A stretch of DNA of 49,166 bases from the NCBI GenBank assembly GCA_937885015.1, contig CALAAS010000046.1, positions 1 through 49,166 of the forward strand, written 5' to 3'. The stretch's first letter is position 1, and each line of letters starts with the position of its first letter. A program made the translations under genes and the position numbers. The notes under the pieces were generated by a model. The model saw nothing but the letters and a program-made list of their open reading frames with translations, ran no database searches and was not told where the DNA came from. Source of the stretch: an uncultured Clostridium sp. (GTDB lineage Bacteria > Bacillota > Clostridia > Lachnospirales > Lachnospiraceae). Positions 15,900-23,982 of the stretch are shown here, one piece after another.

Positions 15900-15930
15900 A
15901 GCCGGCCATCTGAAAGAAGGAAAGCCGGCT
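15900..15930 (+). repeat. hairpin after hydF
   Basis: AGCCGGC (15900-15906) and GCCGGCT (15924-15930) form a 7-bp perfect stem 20 bases after the hydF stop. No T-run follows, so it is perhaps an mRNA-stabilising or processing stem. Confidence 0.4.
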
Positions 15931-15975
15931 GAAAGGCCAACAGAAACCGATAACAGAGGTAAAAGAATAAGCCGT

Positions 15976-16052
15976 AAAACTGCAGAGCTGGATTCGAAGT
16001 GATTCCATCAGGAGAGAAGGGAAATATTCGAAACCGGTCCTGCAGTTTTTAT
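15976..16052 (+). terminator. long-loop terminator of the hyd operon
   Basis: AAAACTGCAG (15976-15985) pairs perfectly with CTGCAGTTTT (16040-16049), followed by further T residues. The 54-base loop contains an internal CTGGAT/ATTCCAT-type hairpin. Confidence 0.6.
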
Positions 16053-16059
16053 ACCTAGA

Positions 16060-16091
16060 ATGTAAACTTTAAAATAAAACGAGGTTGACAA
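16060..16091 (+). promoter_or_regulatory. BirA (biotin repressor) operator
   Basis: The half-sites ATGTAAAC (16060-16067) and GTTGACAA (16084-16091) are inverted with a 16-base gap. This fits the Firmicute BirA pattern TTGTWAAC-N(14-16)-GTTWACAA. The right half contains the -35 of the bioB promoter, so biotinyl-AMP-bound BirA would block transcription. Confidence 0.8.
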
Positions 16092-16113
16092 TTGGAGGGG
16101 CGAGGTTTATAAT
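16085..16113 (+). promoter_or_regulatory. consensus promoter of bioB-bioY
   Basis: TTGACA (16085-16090), 17 bases, TATAAT (16108-16113): a full match to the sigma-A consensus, embedded in the BirA operator. Confidence 0.88.
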
Positions 16114-16138
16114 AAACCCAGTTGAAAGGGGTCTAATC

Positions 16139-17092
16139 ATGGAAGAGATAATTGCAAGGGAAATTATAGGCGGAAAAAGGCTGAAACGGGAGGAAAACCT
16201 TACTTTCCTGCGGGATGGAAATCTGGAAAAGCTTTGCAGGGGAGCGGATGCAATTCGTCAGGCACTTTGTGGCGGACGTGTAGACCTGTGTTCTATTGTC
16301 AATGGAAGAAGCGGGCGGTGCGGCGAGGATTGTAAATTCTGTGCACAGTCAGCCTGTTATCATGCATCTGTAAAGGAGTATCCGTTTCTGGAACCGGAAA
16401 AGATAGTGGAGGATTGCTGGAATCACCGGCAGAAGCAGGTACATCGGTATTCGATTGTGACAGCAGGCCGGGCGCTTTCCGGTGAAGAGTTTGGGAAGGC
16501 TTTAACGGCCTATCGGACCATGGCCCGGGAATGTGGAGTGGAACTCTGTGCATCCCATGGGTTGCTTCGGCAGGAGGATTTTTTTCGGCTTCGGGAGGCA
16601 GGGGTGAGCCGGTATCATGCCAATATCGAGACATCCAGGAGAAATTTCCCCAATATCTGTACGACCCACACCTTTGAAGATAAGCTGGAGGTAATCCGGC
16701 GGGCCAGACAGGCGGGACTTACGGTCTGCTCCGGAGGAATTATTGGAATGGGAGAGACCTGGGAGGATCGGATTGATATGGCATTTACACTGCAGGAGCT
16801 GGAAATCCGCTCTATTCCGCTGAACATACTGCGGCCGATCCCCGGAACGCCTCTGGAGAATCAGAAGGCGTTGGAGGAGGAGGAGATTCTTCGCACAATT
16901 GCGATCTTCAGGTATATCAATCCAGAGGCGATGATCCGGTTGGCGGCCGGACGCAATGCTATGAAGGATTCCGGGCGCAGAGCGTTTCGCTCAGGAGCCA
17001 ATGCGGCTATTACGGGTGATATGCTGACGACCTCCGGAAACGGAATTTCTGAGGATCGGAGGATGTTGACAGAAATGGGATTTTTGGTATGA
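16139..17092 (+). CDS. bioB: biotin synthase
   Basis: This 317-residue radical SAM enzyme inserts sulfur into dethiobiotin. It has the cluster motif C61-GED-C65-KF-C68 within 'NGRSGRCGEDCKFCAQS', and 'CASHGLLRQEDFFRLREAGVSRYHANIETSRR' and 'LNILRPIPGTPLENQ' as in BioB. I start at the ATG at 16139, with GAAAGGGG upstream. The longer frame would begin inside the promoter. The other biotin synthesis genes are not in the window, so the cell may salvage precursors. Its BirA operator and bioY partner strongly support the biotin assignment. Confidence 0.96.
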   Translation: MEEIIAREIIGGKRLKREENLTFLRDGNLEKLCRGADAIRQALCGGRVDLCSIVNGRSGRCGEDCKFCAQSACYHASVKEYPFLEPEKIVEDCWNHRQKQVHRYSIVTAGRALSGEEFGKALTAYRTMARECGVELCASHGLLRQEDFFRLREAGVSRYHANIETSRRNFPNICTTHTFEDKLEVIRRARQAGLTVCSGGIIGMGETWEDRIDMAFTLQELEIRSIPLNILRPIPGTPLENQKALEEEEILRTIAIFRYINPEAMIRLAAGRNAMKDSGRRAFRSGANAAITGDMLTTSGNGISEDRRMLTEMGFLV

Positions 17093-17190
17093 ATATAAAA
17101 TGGACATTTTCATGGTTGGACGAATGGGAAAACAGAAACCGTGCGAAGATGAGCGCGATACAGGAAAACAGAAATGGAGAAGAATAGATT

Positions 17191-17760
17191 ATGAATAAGA
17201 CAGTGTCCGCTTCAGCGGAAAAATCATATTTTACAGTAAAACGAATGAGCCTGATTGGGGTAATGACGGCAGTTACGTGCATTCTTGGACCGCTTTCTGT
17301 TCCGCTGCCCTTTAGTCCGGTGCCGATTTCCTTTACGAATCTGGCCATTTATCTGGCGGTGTATGTGCTGGGAATGAAAGGCGGAACGATCAGTTATCTC
17401 CTGTATCTTTTACTGGGGTGCGTTGGAATTCCGGTATTTTCCGGCTTTACAGGAGGAGTGGGTAAGCTGGCTGGCCCCACCGGCGGATATCTGGTTGGTT
17501 TTATTTTTATGGCGCTGCTTTCGGGGGCAGTGCTGGAACGATTTCCTGGGAAAAAGCTGCTGCATGCAGTCGGTATGGCGGCGGGAACGGCGATATGCTA
17601 TGTATTTGGAACCGTATGGCTGGCTGGACAGATGCACATCAGTTTTCTGGCGGGGCTTGGAGTGGGGGTAATCCCTTACCTTCCTGGAGATTTGCTGAAG
17701 ATTCTGGCGGCCGTAATTGTTGGCTCCAGACTGCACCGCGAAATTCAGCGGTTCGCTTGA
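17191..17760 (+). CDS. bioY: biotin transporter BioY (S component)
   Basis: This 189-residue protein has about six hydrophobic segments and the BioY signature stretch 'GPLSVPLPFSPVPISFTNLAIYLAVYVLGMKGGTISYLLYLLLG', plus 'FSGFTGGVGKLAGPTGGYLVGF'. It is the biotin-binding membrane subunit of an ECF transporter or acts alone. It lies 98 bases after bioB and would share its BirA-controlled promoter. The ribosome binding site is GGAGAAG. Confidence 0.95.
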   Translation: MNKTVSASAEKSYFTVKRMSLIGVMTAVTCILGPLSVPLPFSPVPISFTNLAIYLAVYVLGMKGGTISYLLYLLLGCVGIPVFSGFTGGVGKLAGPTGGYLVGFIFMALLSGAVLERFPGKKLLHAVGMAAGTAICYVFGTVWLAGQMHISFLAGLGVGVIPYLPGDLLKILAAVIVGSRLHREIQRFA

Positions 17761-17845
17761 GAGAAAAATCAGATATAGGGATAAAATTCTGAAAAATAAA
17801 GCCAAAAGAAAAATAAAACTGGGAACTGTGTGAGCTGAAATTAAA

Positions 17846-17874
17846 TTGCAACTCTTTAACAACTGTGGTATGAT
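17846..17874 (+). promoter_or_regulatory. putative promoter of the cytidylate kinase-like gene
   Basis: TTGCAA (17846-17851) and TATGAT (17869-17874) with a 17-base spacer. Confidence 0.6.
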
Positions 17875-17909
17875 AATAGCAGAAAGACAGTGGAGGGGAG
17901 GTTGTGATT

Positions 17910-18524
17910 ATGACGAAAAAAATCATTACAATCAGCCGGGAATACGGGAGCGGCGGTCGGCAGATTGGCTTGCTGACGGCAAAGAAATTGGGAATGGAGT
18001 TCTATGATAAGGAACTGATTGACGCAGCGGCCAAGGAAATCGGGTTTCCGACAGAGATGATTGCGGATCGGGAGCAGCGCCTGACCAATAGTCTGCTTTA
18101 CAATTTTGCCATGGGAACAATTTATGGCCTTTCCTATCCCAAGGAGCCAAAAGTCAGCGAACTGCCTTTGGCAGAGCAGATTTTTGTGGCGCAAAAGAAG
18201 GCGATTGAAGATGCAGCCAAGAGAGGGCCAGCCGTATTTATTGGACGGTGTGCGGATTATATTCTGAGAAGCCGCCCGGATGTGCTTCGTGTCTTCGTGT
18301 ATGCGGATCGGGAGGCCCGCAAGCGCCGTGCGATTGCGGAATATGGTGATCTGGCGGAATATATTGATGAATTTATGCATCAGACAGATAAAAAACGCCG
18401 GATTCACTACGAAAACTATACCAATCAGAAGTGGGGAAACCGGGAAAATTACGATATCATGTTAAACAGTGGCGATCTGGGCATTGAGAAGTGTGTGGAA
18501 TTGCTGTGCGCAGCCGCCAGATAG
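17910..18524 (+). CDS. cytidylate kinase-like family protein
   Basis: This 204-residue protein belongs to the cytidylate kinase-like group common in Clostridia. It has the P-loop-like 'ITISREYGSGGRQIGLLTAKKLG' start, 'FYDKELIDAAAKEIG', 'FIGRCADYIL' and 'RVFVYADREARKRR', all features of the P-loop nucleoside kinase fold. The true substrate is not known; canonical Cmk is usually a separate gene. I start at ATG 17910, which has GGAGGGGAGG at a good distance. The in-frame GTG at 17904 is too close to it. Confidence 0.85.
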   Translation: MTKKIITISREYGSGGRQIGLLTAKKLGMEFYDKELIDAAAKEIGFPTEMIADREQRLTNSLLYNFAMGTIYGLSYPKEPKVSELPLAEQIFVAQKKAIEDAAKRGPAVFIGRCADYILRSRPDVLRVFVYADREARKRRAIAEYGDLAEYIDEFMHQTDKKRRIHYENYTNQKWGNRENYDIMLNSGDLGIEKCVELLCAAAR

Positions 18525-18552
18525 AAAGTATACAATTTAAAATCTCCTTGTG

Positions 18553-18600
18553 GGTGGGGCAGTGAAATTGATTCCTGGGTTTCAATTTCACTGCCCCACC
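18553..18600. repeat. 19-bp perfect inverted repeat
   Basis: The arms at 18553-18571 and 18582-18600 (core GGGGCAGTGAAATTGA) are exact complements around a 10-base loop, 28 bases after the kinase-like gene. A T-run appears only 6 bases later. It may be a terminator, or a small dispersed repeat. Confidence 0.7.
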
Positions 18601-18716
18601 GCCTGCGTTTTTCGGTGGCTGTCTGTAGTTTTTGCCGTCTCGGAGGCGGATTATGCCATGAGGTCTGCCGGCGCTGTCTAATGGCCTTTATCATCTCCGG
18701 TGCTGCGAAGCCTGTC

Positions 18717-18745
18717 TGGACGAATGGACAGCTTTATGTTATACT
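18717..18745 (+). promoter_or_regulatory. putative promoter of gdpP-rplI-dnaB
   Basis: TGGACG (18717-18722) and TATACT (18740-18745), spacer 17. Predicted start near 18752, giving a leader of about 95 bases. Confidence 0.5.
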
Positions 18746-18756
18746 AACAGCATGGC

Positions 18757-18832
18757 GGCAGGTGCGGCCGTGAGGCGGAAAATGGTTTCTGCACGCGAAA
18801 AACGGAGTCGGGATATTGGAATCCGCCCTGCC
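18757..18832 (+). ncRNA. self-complementary leader of gdpP
   Basis: GGCAG (18757-18761) can pair with CTGCC (18828-18832), and GGCGGA (18774-18779) with TCCGCC (18822-18827). This closes the leader just before the GAGGAG ribosome binding site. It may be a cis-regulatory fold or simple mRNA structure; no known class is recognised. Confidence 0.3.
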
Positions 18833-18846
18833 TTGAGGAGAATGAG

Positions 18847-20895
18847 ATGAGAGAGAAAAATAAGGAAATACGCGGACAGCTGCGCCTGTATCTGCAGTGG
18901 CCGCTTGTGATGTCAGTTCTTCTTTTAGCGGCAAATCTGGCTGTGGGTTTCGTGACCCCCCGGGCGGGACTGGTCATGTCGGGGTTTACGTTTATTTATG
19001 TACTGATTGCTCTGTGGCTCCTGATGTACCGGAGAAAGAGGTTGGTGGGAGGACTGGTGGAGTTTTCCGCTGAGTACGCCTGGGTTCAGAAGCAGCTTCT
19101 TTATGAGATGCGGATGCCATACGCTATTGCGGATGCGGAGGGACATCTGCTCTGGCTGAACCGGGAGTTTTCTTCTATTGTTCAGGAGGAGAAGACGTGT
19201 CATAAAAATCTGTCTGCCCTATTTCCAGAGTTTTCCAGAGAATTCCTGGAGGGACTCACGGATCGGGGAACCCTGCATTCCTCCTTTGAAGGATGTTTCT
19301 ACAGAATCGATGTTCAGCGAATCTGCATGGATGAGGAAGAGGGCATGAAGCTGGGAGTGGCCAAGGACAGCCTCCAGGAATCTCTTCTGGCGGTCTACCT
19401 GTTTGACGAGACAAAAATCCTCAGCTATGAGCGGGAGATTGATAATCAGAGACTGGTAGCAGGCCTCATTTATTTGGATAATTATGAAGAGGCGCTGGAA
19501 AGCGTGGAGGAGGTGCGGCGTTCGCTGCTGTCGGCTTTGATCGATCGGAAGATTACCAAGTATATTTCCAATATGGATGGAATTGTGAAAAAGCTGGAGA
19601 AGGACAAATATCTGTTTGTGGTAAAACAGCAGTATACCCAGGAGATTCAGGAAAACCGTTTCTCCATTCTGGAGGATGTGAAAACGGTCAATATCGGAAA
19701 CGATATGGCAGTTACTTTGAGTATTGGAATGGGTATGAACGGAGACAGCTATATCCGCAATTATGAATATGCCCGGACGGCGATTGATATGGCTCTGGGC
19801 CGTGGCGGCGATCAGGCAGTGGTAAAGGATGGAACGAGGATTCGATATTACGGCGGAAAATCGCAGCAGCTGGAGAAGACAACGCGTGTGAAGGCACGTG
19901 TAAAGGCCCACGCTATGCGGGAACTGATGGATACCAAAGACAAAATGCTGATTATGGGGCATAAGATCGGTGATATTGATTCTTTTGGTGCGGCTGTGGG
20001 GATTTACCGCATTGCCACCTCCTTTAACAAGAAGGCGAGAATTGTGGTAAACGGTGTCAATTCTTCGGTAAAACCCATGATGGCCAGGTTTCAGAATAAT
20101 CCGGATTACCCGGAGGATCTTTTGATGAGTGGGGAGGAAGCAGCTCAGTGGGCGGATGCCAATACTATGCTGGTGGTGGTGGATGTGAACCGGCCCAGTA
20201 TTACAGAGGCACCAGAGCTTCTGGACATTGTGAAAACCATTGTTGTGTTGGATCATCACCGTCAAAGCAGTGAGATTATTGACAATGCAGTTCTTTCCTA
20301 TGTGGAACCTTATGCGTCTTCCACCTGTGAGATGGTGGCGGAGGTGCTGCAGTACATCGGAGACGGTATCAAGATGAAACCGGCGGAGGCAGATGCCATG
20401 TATGCCGGGATTGTTATAGACACCAATAATTTTATGAATCAGGCTGGTGTGCGAACCTTTGAGGCGGCGGCATATCTGCGGCGCAATGGTGCGGATGTGG
20501 TGCGTGTGAGAAAGCTTTTCAGGGACAGGTTGGAGGATTATAAAGCACGGGCGGAGGCGATTCAGAAGGCCGAGATTTACAGGGATTTCTTTGCTATTTC
20601 CGAATGCCCGTCAGAAGGACTGGAGAGTCCGACGGTTGTGGGCGCACAGGCTGCCAATGAGCTGTTGGATATAGTGGGGATTAAAGCATCTTTTGTTTTG
20701 ACACAACTGGGGCATGTGGTGTATTTCAGTGCCCGTTCCATTGATGAGATTAACGTTCAGATAATGATGGAAAAACTGGGCGGAGGTGGTCACCGTACCA
20801 TAGCGGGGGCTCAGCTGAAAGATGTGACGGCGGAAGAAGCAAGGACACGTTTGAAGAAGATTATCGCAGAAATGCTTGAGAAAGGGGAAATTTAA
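18847..20895 (+). CDS. gdpP: GdpP-type cyclic-di-AMP phosphodiesterase (DHH/DHHA1)
   Basis: This 682-residue protein has two N-terminal membrane helices (about 15-55), a PAS-like segment and a degenerate GGDEF domain. A DHH phosphodiesterase domain with MGHKIGDIDSFGAA (about 370) and the LDHHR motif (about 467) follows, then DHHA1 with GGGGHRTIAGAQ (about 645). This is the GdpP architecture, which hydrolyses c-di-AMP to pApA at the membrane. The usual GHKNPDxDS is here GHKIGDIDS; the metal-binding aspartates are kept. rplI follows by one base, and dnaB next: the standard Firmicute gdpP-rplI-dnaB order. Confidence 0.95.
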   Translation: MREKNKEIRGQLRLYLQWPLVMSVLLLAANLAVGFVTPRAGLVMSGFTFIYVLIALWLLMYRRKRLVGGLVEFSAEYAWVQKQLLYEMRMPYAIADAEGHLLWLNREFSSIVQEEKTCHKNLSALFPEFSREFLEGLTDRGTLHSSFEGCFYRIDVQRICMDEEEGMKLGVAKDSLQESLLAVYLFDETKILSYEREIDNQRLVAGLIYLDNYEEALESVEEVRRSLLSALIDRKITKYISNMDGIVKKLEKDKYLFVVKQQYTQEIQENRFSILEDVKTVNIGNDMAVTLSIGMGMNGDSYIRNYEYARTAIDMALGRGGDQAVVKDGTRIRYYGGKSQQLEKTTRVKARVKAHAMRELMDTKDKMLIMGHKIGDIDSFGAAVGIYRIATSFNKKARIVVNGVNSSVKPMMARFQNNPDYPEDLLMSGEEAAQWADANTMLVVVDVNRPSITEAPELLDIVKTIVVLDHHRQSSEIIDNAVLSYVEPYASSTCEMVAEVLQYIGDGIKMKPAEADAMYAGIVIDTNNFMNQAGVRTFEAAAYLRRNGADVVRVRKLFRDRLEDYKARAEAIQKAEIYRDFFAISECPSEGLESPTVVGAQAANELLDIVGIKASFVLTQLGHVVYFSARSIDEINVQIMMEKLGGGGHRTIAGAQLKDVTAEEARTRLKKIIAEMLEKGEI

Positions 20896-20896
20896 A

Positions 20897-21343
20897 ATGG
20901 AAATTGTATTATTAGAGGATGTGAAGGCACTTGGAAAAAAGGGGCAGGTTGTGAAAGTAAATGATGGATATGCCAGAAATTTTATCCTGCCGAAAAAGCT
21001 GGGGATCGAGGCTACGCCAAAGAATCTGAATGATCTGAAGCTACAGAAAGCCAATGAGGCGAAGATTGCTGCGGAGCAGCTTGCGGCTGCCAAAGAGCTG
21101 GCAGCAGAGCTGGCGGAAAAATCGATTACCCTGGCGATCAAAGCGGGAGAGGGTGGAAGAGCCTTTGGATCTGTATCCTCTAAGGAGATTTCCAAGGCGA
21201 TCTCCGATCAGCTTGGACTGGAGATTGACAAGAAGAAGCTGGTTCTTCCGGAGCCGCTGAAAACCTTTGGAACTCATCAGGTACCGATTAAACTTCACAA
21301 AGATGTAACAGGTAAACTGGATGTGAAGGTAATTGAAGCATAG
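20897..21343 (+). CDS. rplI: 50S ribosomal protein L9
   Basis: This 148-residue bL9 has the signature EIVLLEDVKALGKKGQVVKVNDGYARNFILPKKLGIEAT, a long central helix rich in Ala/Glu/Lys and the C-terminal domain (GRAFGSVSSKEIS). The ATG at 20897 lies one base after the gdpP stop. The ribosome binding site (AAAGGGG) is inside the end of gdpP, implying coupling. Confidence 0.98.
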   Translation: MEIVLLEDVKALGKKGQVVKVNDGYARNFILPKKLGIEATPKNLNDLKLQKANEAKIAAEQLAAAKELAAELAEKSITLAIKAGEGGRAFGSVSSKEISKAISDQLGLEIDKKKLVLPEPLKTFGTHQVPIKLHKDVTGKLDVKVIEA

Positions 21344-21393
21344 GAGGAGAAAGACTCTGGAAAGACTCTGGCAGGAGAAAGGACAGAAGACAG

Positions 21394-22728
21394 ATGGATG
21401 AGGCTTTGATCAAGCGGGTTTTGCCCCATAGCGTGGAGGCGGAACAGTCTGTGATCGGCTCCATGCTGATGGACAGAGAGGCAATTATTGCGGCGTCTGA
21501 GATTGTAACAGGCGCCGATTTTTACCAGCATCAGCTGGGAGTTATGTTTGAGGCAATGGTAGAGCTGTTTAATGAGGGGAAACCGGTGGACCTGGTTACA
21601 CTTCAGAATCGGCTGCGGGAAAAAGATGTGCCCCCGGAGGTAAGCAGTCTGGAATTTGTGCGGGATATTATGACGTCAGTTCCCACCTCGGTCAATGTGA
21701 AATCCTATGCCTCCATTGTACGGGAGAAGTCAGTTTTGCGCCGCCTGATCCGGGTCAATGAGGAGATTGAGAACCTGTGCTACGGGGGACGGGATAAGCT
21801 GGAGGATATCCTGGCGCACACAGAGAAGTCAATTTTTGACCTGCTTCAGAGCCGGGGCGGTGGGGAGTTTGTTCCGATTCGGCAGGTGGCCCTGAATGTG
21901 CTGGAAAAGATCGAGGCAGCGTCCAGGAGTAATTCTACGGTGACGGGAATTCCGACGGGGTTTATCGATCTGGATTACCGAACCTCCGGGTTTCAGCCTT
22001 CCGATTTTATTCTGGTGGCTGCCCGCCCTTCCATGGGAAAAACGGCTTTTGTACTGAATGTTGTGGAGCATGTGGCTGTAAAAAAGGGACTTCCGTGTAT
22101 GATTTTCAGCCTGGAGATGTCCAAGGAACAGCTGGTAAATCGTATGCTTTCCATGGAGTCCAATGTTGATTCTCAGAAGCTGCGGACGGGTACGCTGACA
22201 GATGCAGACTGGGATGCAGTGGTAGAGGGAATCGGTGTAATCGGAGGTTCCAAACTGGTTATTGATGATACGCCGGGAATTTCTATTGCAGAGCTGCGCT
22301 CCAAATGCCGGAAGGTAAAACTGGAATATGGCCTTAGTCTGGTTATTATCGATTATCTTCAGCTGATGAGTGGAAGTGGAAAAGGGGGAGATAACCGGCA
22401 GCAGGAGATTTCGGAAATTTCCCGATCGCTGAAAGCTCTGGCAAGGGAACTGAATGCGCCGGTGGTAGCGCTGTCGCAGCTATCCCGTGCCTGCGAGACA
22501 AGACCGGATCATCGTCCCATGTTGTCAGATTTGCGTGAGTCGGGAGCCATTGAGCAGGATGCGGATGTGGTTATGTTCCTGTACCGGGATGATTACTATA
22601 ACAAAGATACAGATACCCCCAATATTGCAGAGGTAATTATTGCAAAACAGAGAAACGGTCCCATCGGAACGATTCAGCTGATGTGGAGACCGGAACTGAC
22701 GAAGTTTGCAAATCTGGCGAAACAATAG
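21394..22728 (+). CDS. dnaB: replicative DNA helicase DnaB
   Basis: This 444-residue replicative helicase (DnaC in Bacillus naming) has an N-terminal DnaG-interacting domain starting LPHSVEAEQSVIGSMLMD, and a RecA-like ATPase with Walker A ARPSMGKTAFVLN, 'MIFSLEMSKEQLVNRMLSMES', Walker B 'SLVIIDYLQLMSG' and 'ALSQLSRACETRPDHRPMLSDLRESGAIEQDAD'. It unwinds DNA at the replication fork as a hexamer. AGGAGAAAGGACAG precedes the ATG. It is the last gene of gdpP-rplI-dnaB. Confidence 0.98.
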   Translation: MDEALIKRVLPHSVEAEQSVIGSMLMDREAIIAASEIVTGADFYQHQLGVMFEAMVELFNEGKPVDLVTLQNRLREKDVPPEVSSLEFVRDIMTSVPTSVNVKSYASIVREKSVLRRLIRVNEEIENLCYGGRDKLEDILAHTEKSIFDLLQSRGGGEFVPIRQVALNVLEKIEAASRSNSTVTGIPTGFIDLDYRTSGFQPSDFILVAARPSMGKTAFVLNVVEHVAVKKGLPCMIFSLEMSKEQLVNRMLSMESNVDSQKLRTGTLTDADWDAVVEGIGVIGGSKLVIDDTPGISIAELRSKCRKVKLEYGLSLVIIDYLQLMSGSGKGGDNRQQEISEISRSLKALARELNAPVVALSQLSRACETRPDHRPMLSDLRESGAIEQDADVVMFLYRDDYYNKDTDTPNIAEVIIAKQRNGPIGTIQLMWRPELTKFANLAKQ

Positions 22729-22765
22729 GAAAGAAACGAAAAAGAAGTGAATGGATAATAAAAAT

Positions 22766-22821
22766 GCTGCAGAGACAGTTTCACGGAAAACGATAAGTTT
22801 GTCTGGAATCTGTTTCTGCAA
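22766..22821 (+). terminator. hairpin after dnaB
   Basis: TGCAGAGACAG pairs with CTGTTTCTGCA (one G-U pair), followed by ACATTTTGTTGC. It lies between convergent genes. The T-run is weak. Confidence 0.5.
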
Positions 22822-22909
22822 CATTTTGTTGCTATAGTGTCAGTAATCAGCCTGCGGTATAAAATACCTGTCAGGGAGAAACCATGTCATAGAAACGGCA
22901 TGGAGAGAT

Positions 22910-23770
22910 TTAGATTGGGTAGTAGCCATCAATTCTGGCGCCTTCCGGGATTGTGTAGGACTTCTGGGGGGTACCCAGCTTCCAGCCGCCCTTGGAGGCG
23001 TGATGGTTTTCCATAGTTCCTGCGAAATGGAGCATGGCGATACCTGCATTTAAGCGGGAATCAGAGGCTGTCGTCAGATCATCCGGAAGCGTAACCATCA
23101 GAACCTGATCCTTATCCAGCATGAACCGGTAGTTCTGCAGATTCAGGAAAGACGGAGAACAGCAGGCGGCGATAAATGCCTGGTAAAGGCTGCTGTTGAT
23201 GGGAAGCTCGGAAATTCCGGCACTCTCCTCCCAGGTATCGGTGTACACGGCATGGTCAATGGCCAGTTTTGGAGAAACGAAGCCAGTACGTTTTTTGATC
23301 AGGATATCAGAAACACTCTTAATATCAAGACGGGAAGAGGGAAGCATGGTCGTAGCGTTGCCGAAGGCAATAAGCGCGGCCGGTTCGCGATCCTCTGGAA
23401 GTGCCAGGCGTTTTTTCATCTCTGCCGGGTCAGTAATGGTAATCCAGCAGGACTCCAGTTCCATCTCTGTCAGCTTCATAACGAGATCTTCGCCGATATA
23501 ACCGGCGTTTTCCAGATAGTTTTCAGCCGGAGCCGAGGTAATGAGCAGGTAGCTGGGTGCCTCGATCATAAAGCTGTGGTATCCGGCGCAGCCTGTCATA
23601 TTCCGGTAAGTCTCAGCACCGAGAATATCAATGTCTACAGCAATCTCCGGAAGCAGGTGGCGGCATGCGCCAAAGTATTCGCGCAGTTCTGCCATCTGGC
23701 GGTCAGAGGCCGGTTTTTTCTTGAAGCTTCTCGTGGATTCCCGTCTGGTTGCAAGTTCATAATAATTCAT
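22910..23770 (-). CDS. nitroreductase family protein (TM1586-like)
   Basis: This 286-residue protein begins with the nitroreductase 'YYELATRRESTRSFKKKPAS' FMN-phosphate-binding arginine motif. It is a fused double-nitroreductase-fold protein, with a second repeat near 'LPINSSLYQAFIAACCSPSFLNLQNYRF'. This matches the putative-nitroreductase TM1586 type of Clostridia. It should bind FMN and reduce an unknown electrophile. I start at the inner ATG (23770), which has AAAGGTGG nine bases upstream. The GTG/ATG upstream at 23794 lacks one. Confidence 0.85.
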   Translation of the reverse strand: MNYYELATRRESTRSFKKKPASDRQMAELREYFGACRHLLPEIAVDIDILGAETYRNMTGCAGYHSFMIEAPSYLLITSAPAENYLENAGYIGEDLVMKLTEMELESCWITITDPAEMKKRLALPEDREPAALIAFGNATTMLPSSRLDIKSVSDILIKKRTGFVSPKLAIDHAVYTDTWEESAGISELPINSSLYQAFIAACCSPSFLNLQNYRFMLDKDQVLMVTLPDDLTTASDSRLNAGIAMLHFAGTMENHHASKGGWKLGTPQKSYTIPEGARIDGYYPI

Positions 23771-23829
23771 ATGTGTGAACCACCTTTCTTTCATGTCTCA
23801 TCAAAACGAAACAGGATTATCTTAATGGA

Positions 23830-23859
23830 ATTTTATCACTGAATCCCTATGGTTGTCAA
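23830..23859 (-). promoter_or_regulatory. promoter of the nitroreductase gene
   Basis: On the minus strand TTGACA (23854-23859) and TAAAAT (23830-23835) are separated by 18 bases, about 60 bases upstream of the start. Confidence 0.6.
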
Positions 23860-23982
23860 TTTTTGATTCATATTCTTTCTTAGGCCAGCATATAGTAGTA
23901 ATAAGTTAGCGCCGGAGCCTGGAAGACAAGCTGCCCTCTGCACACTGGCGCTGGAAATCATGTGACTAGAGGAGAGGATACT

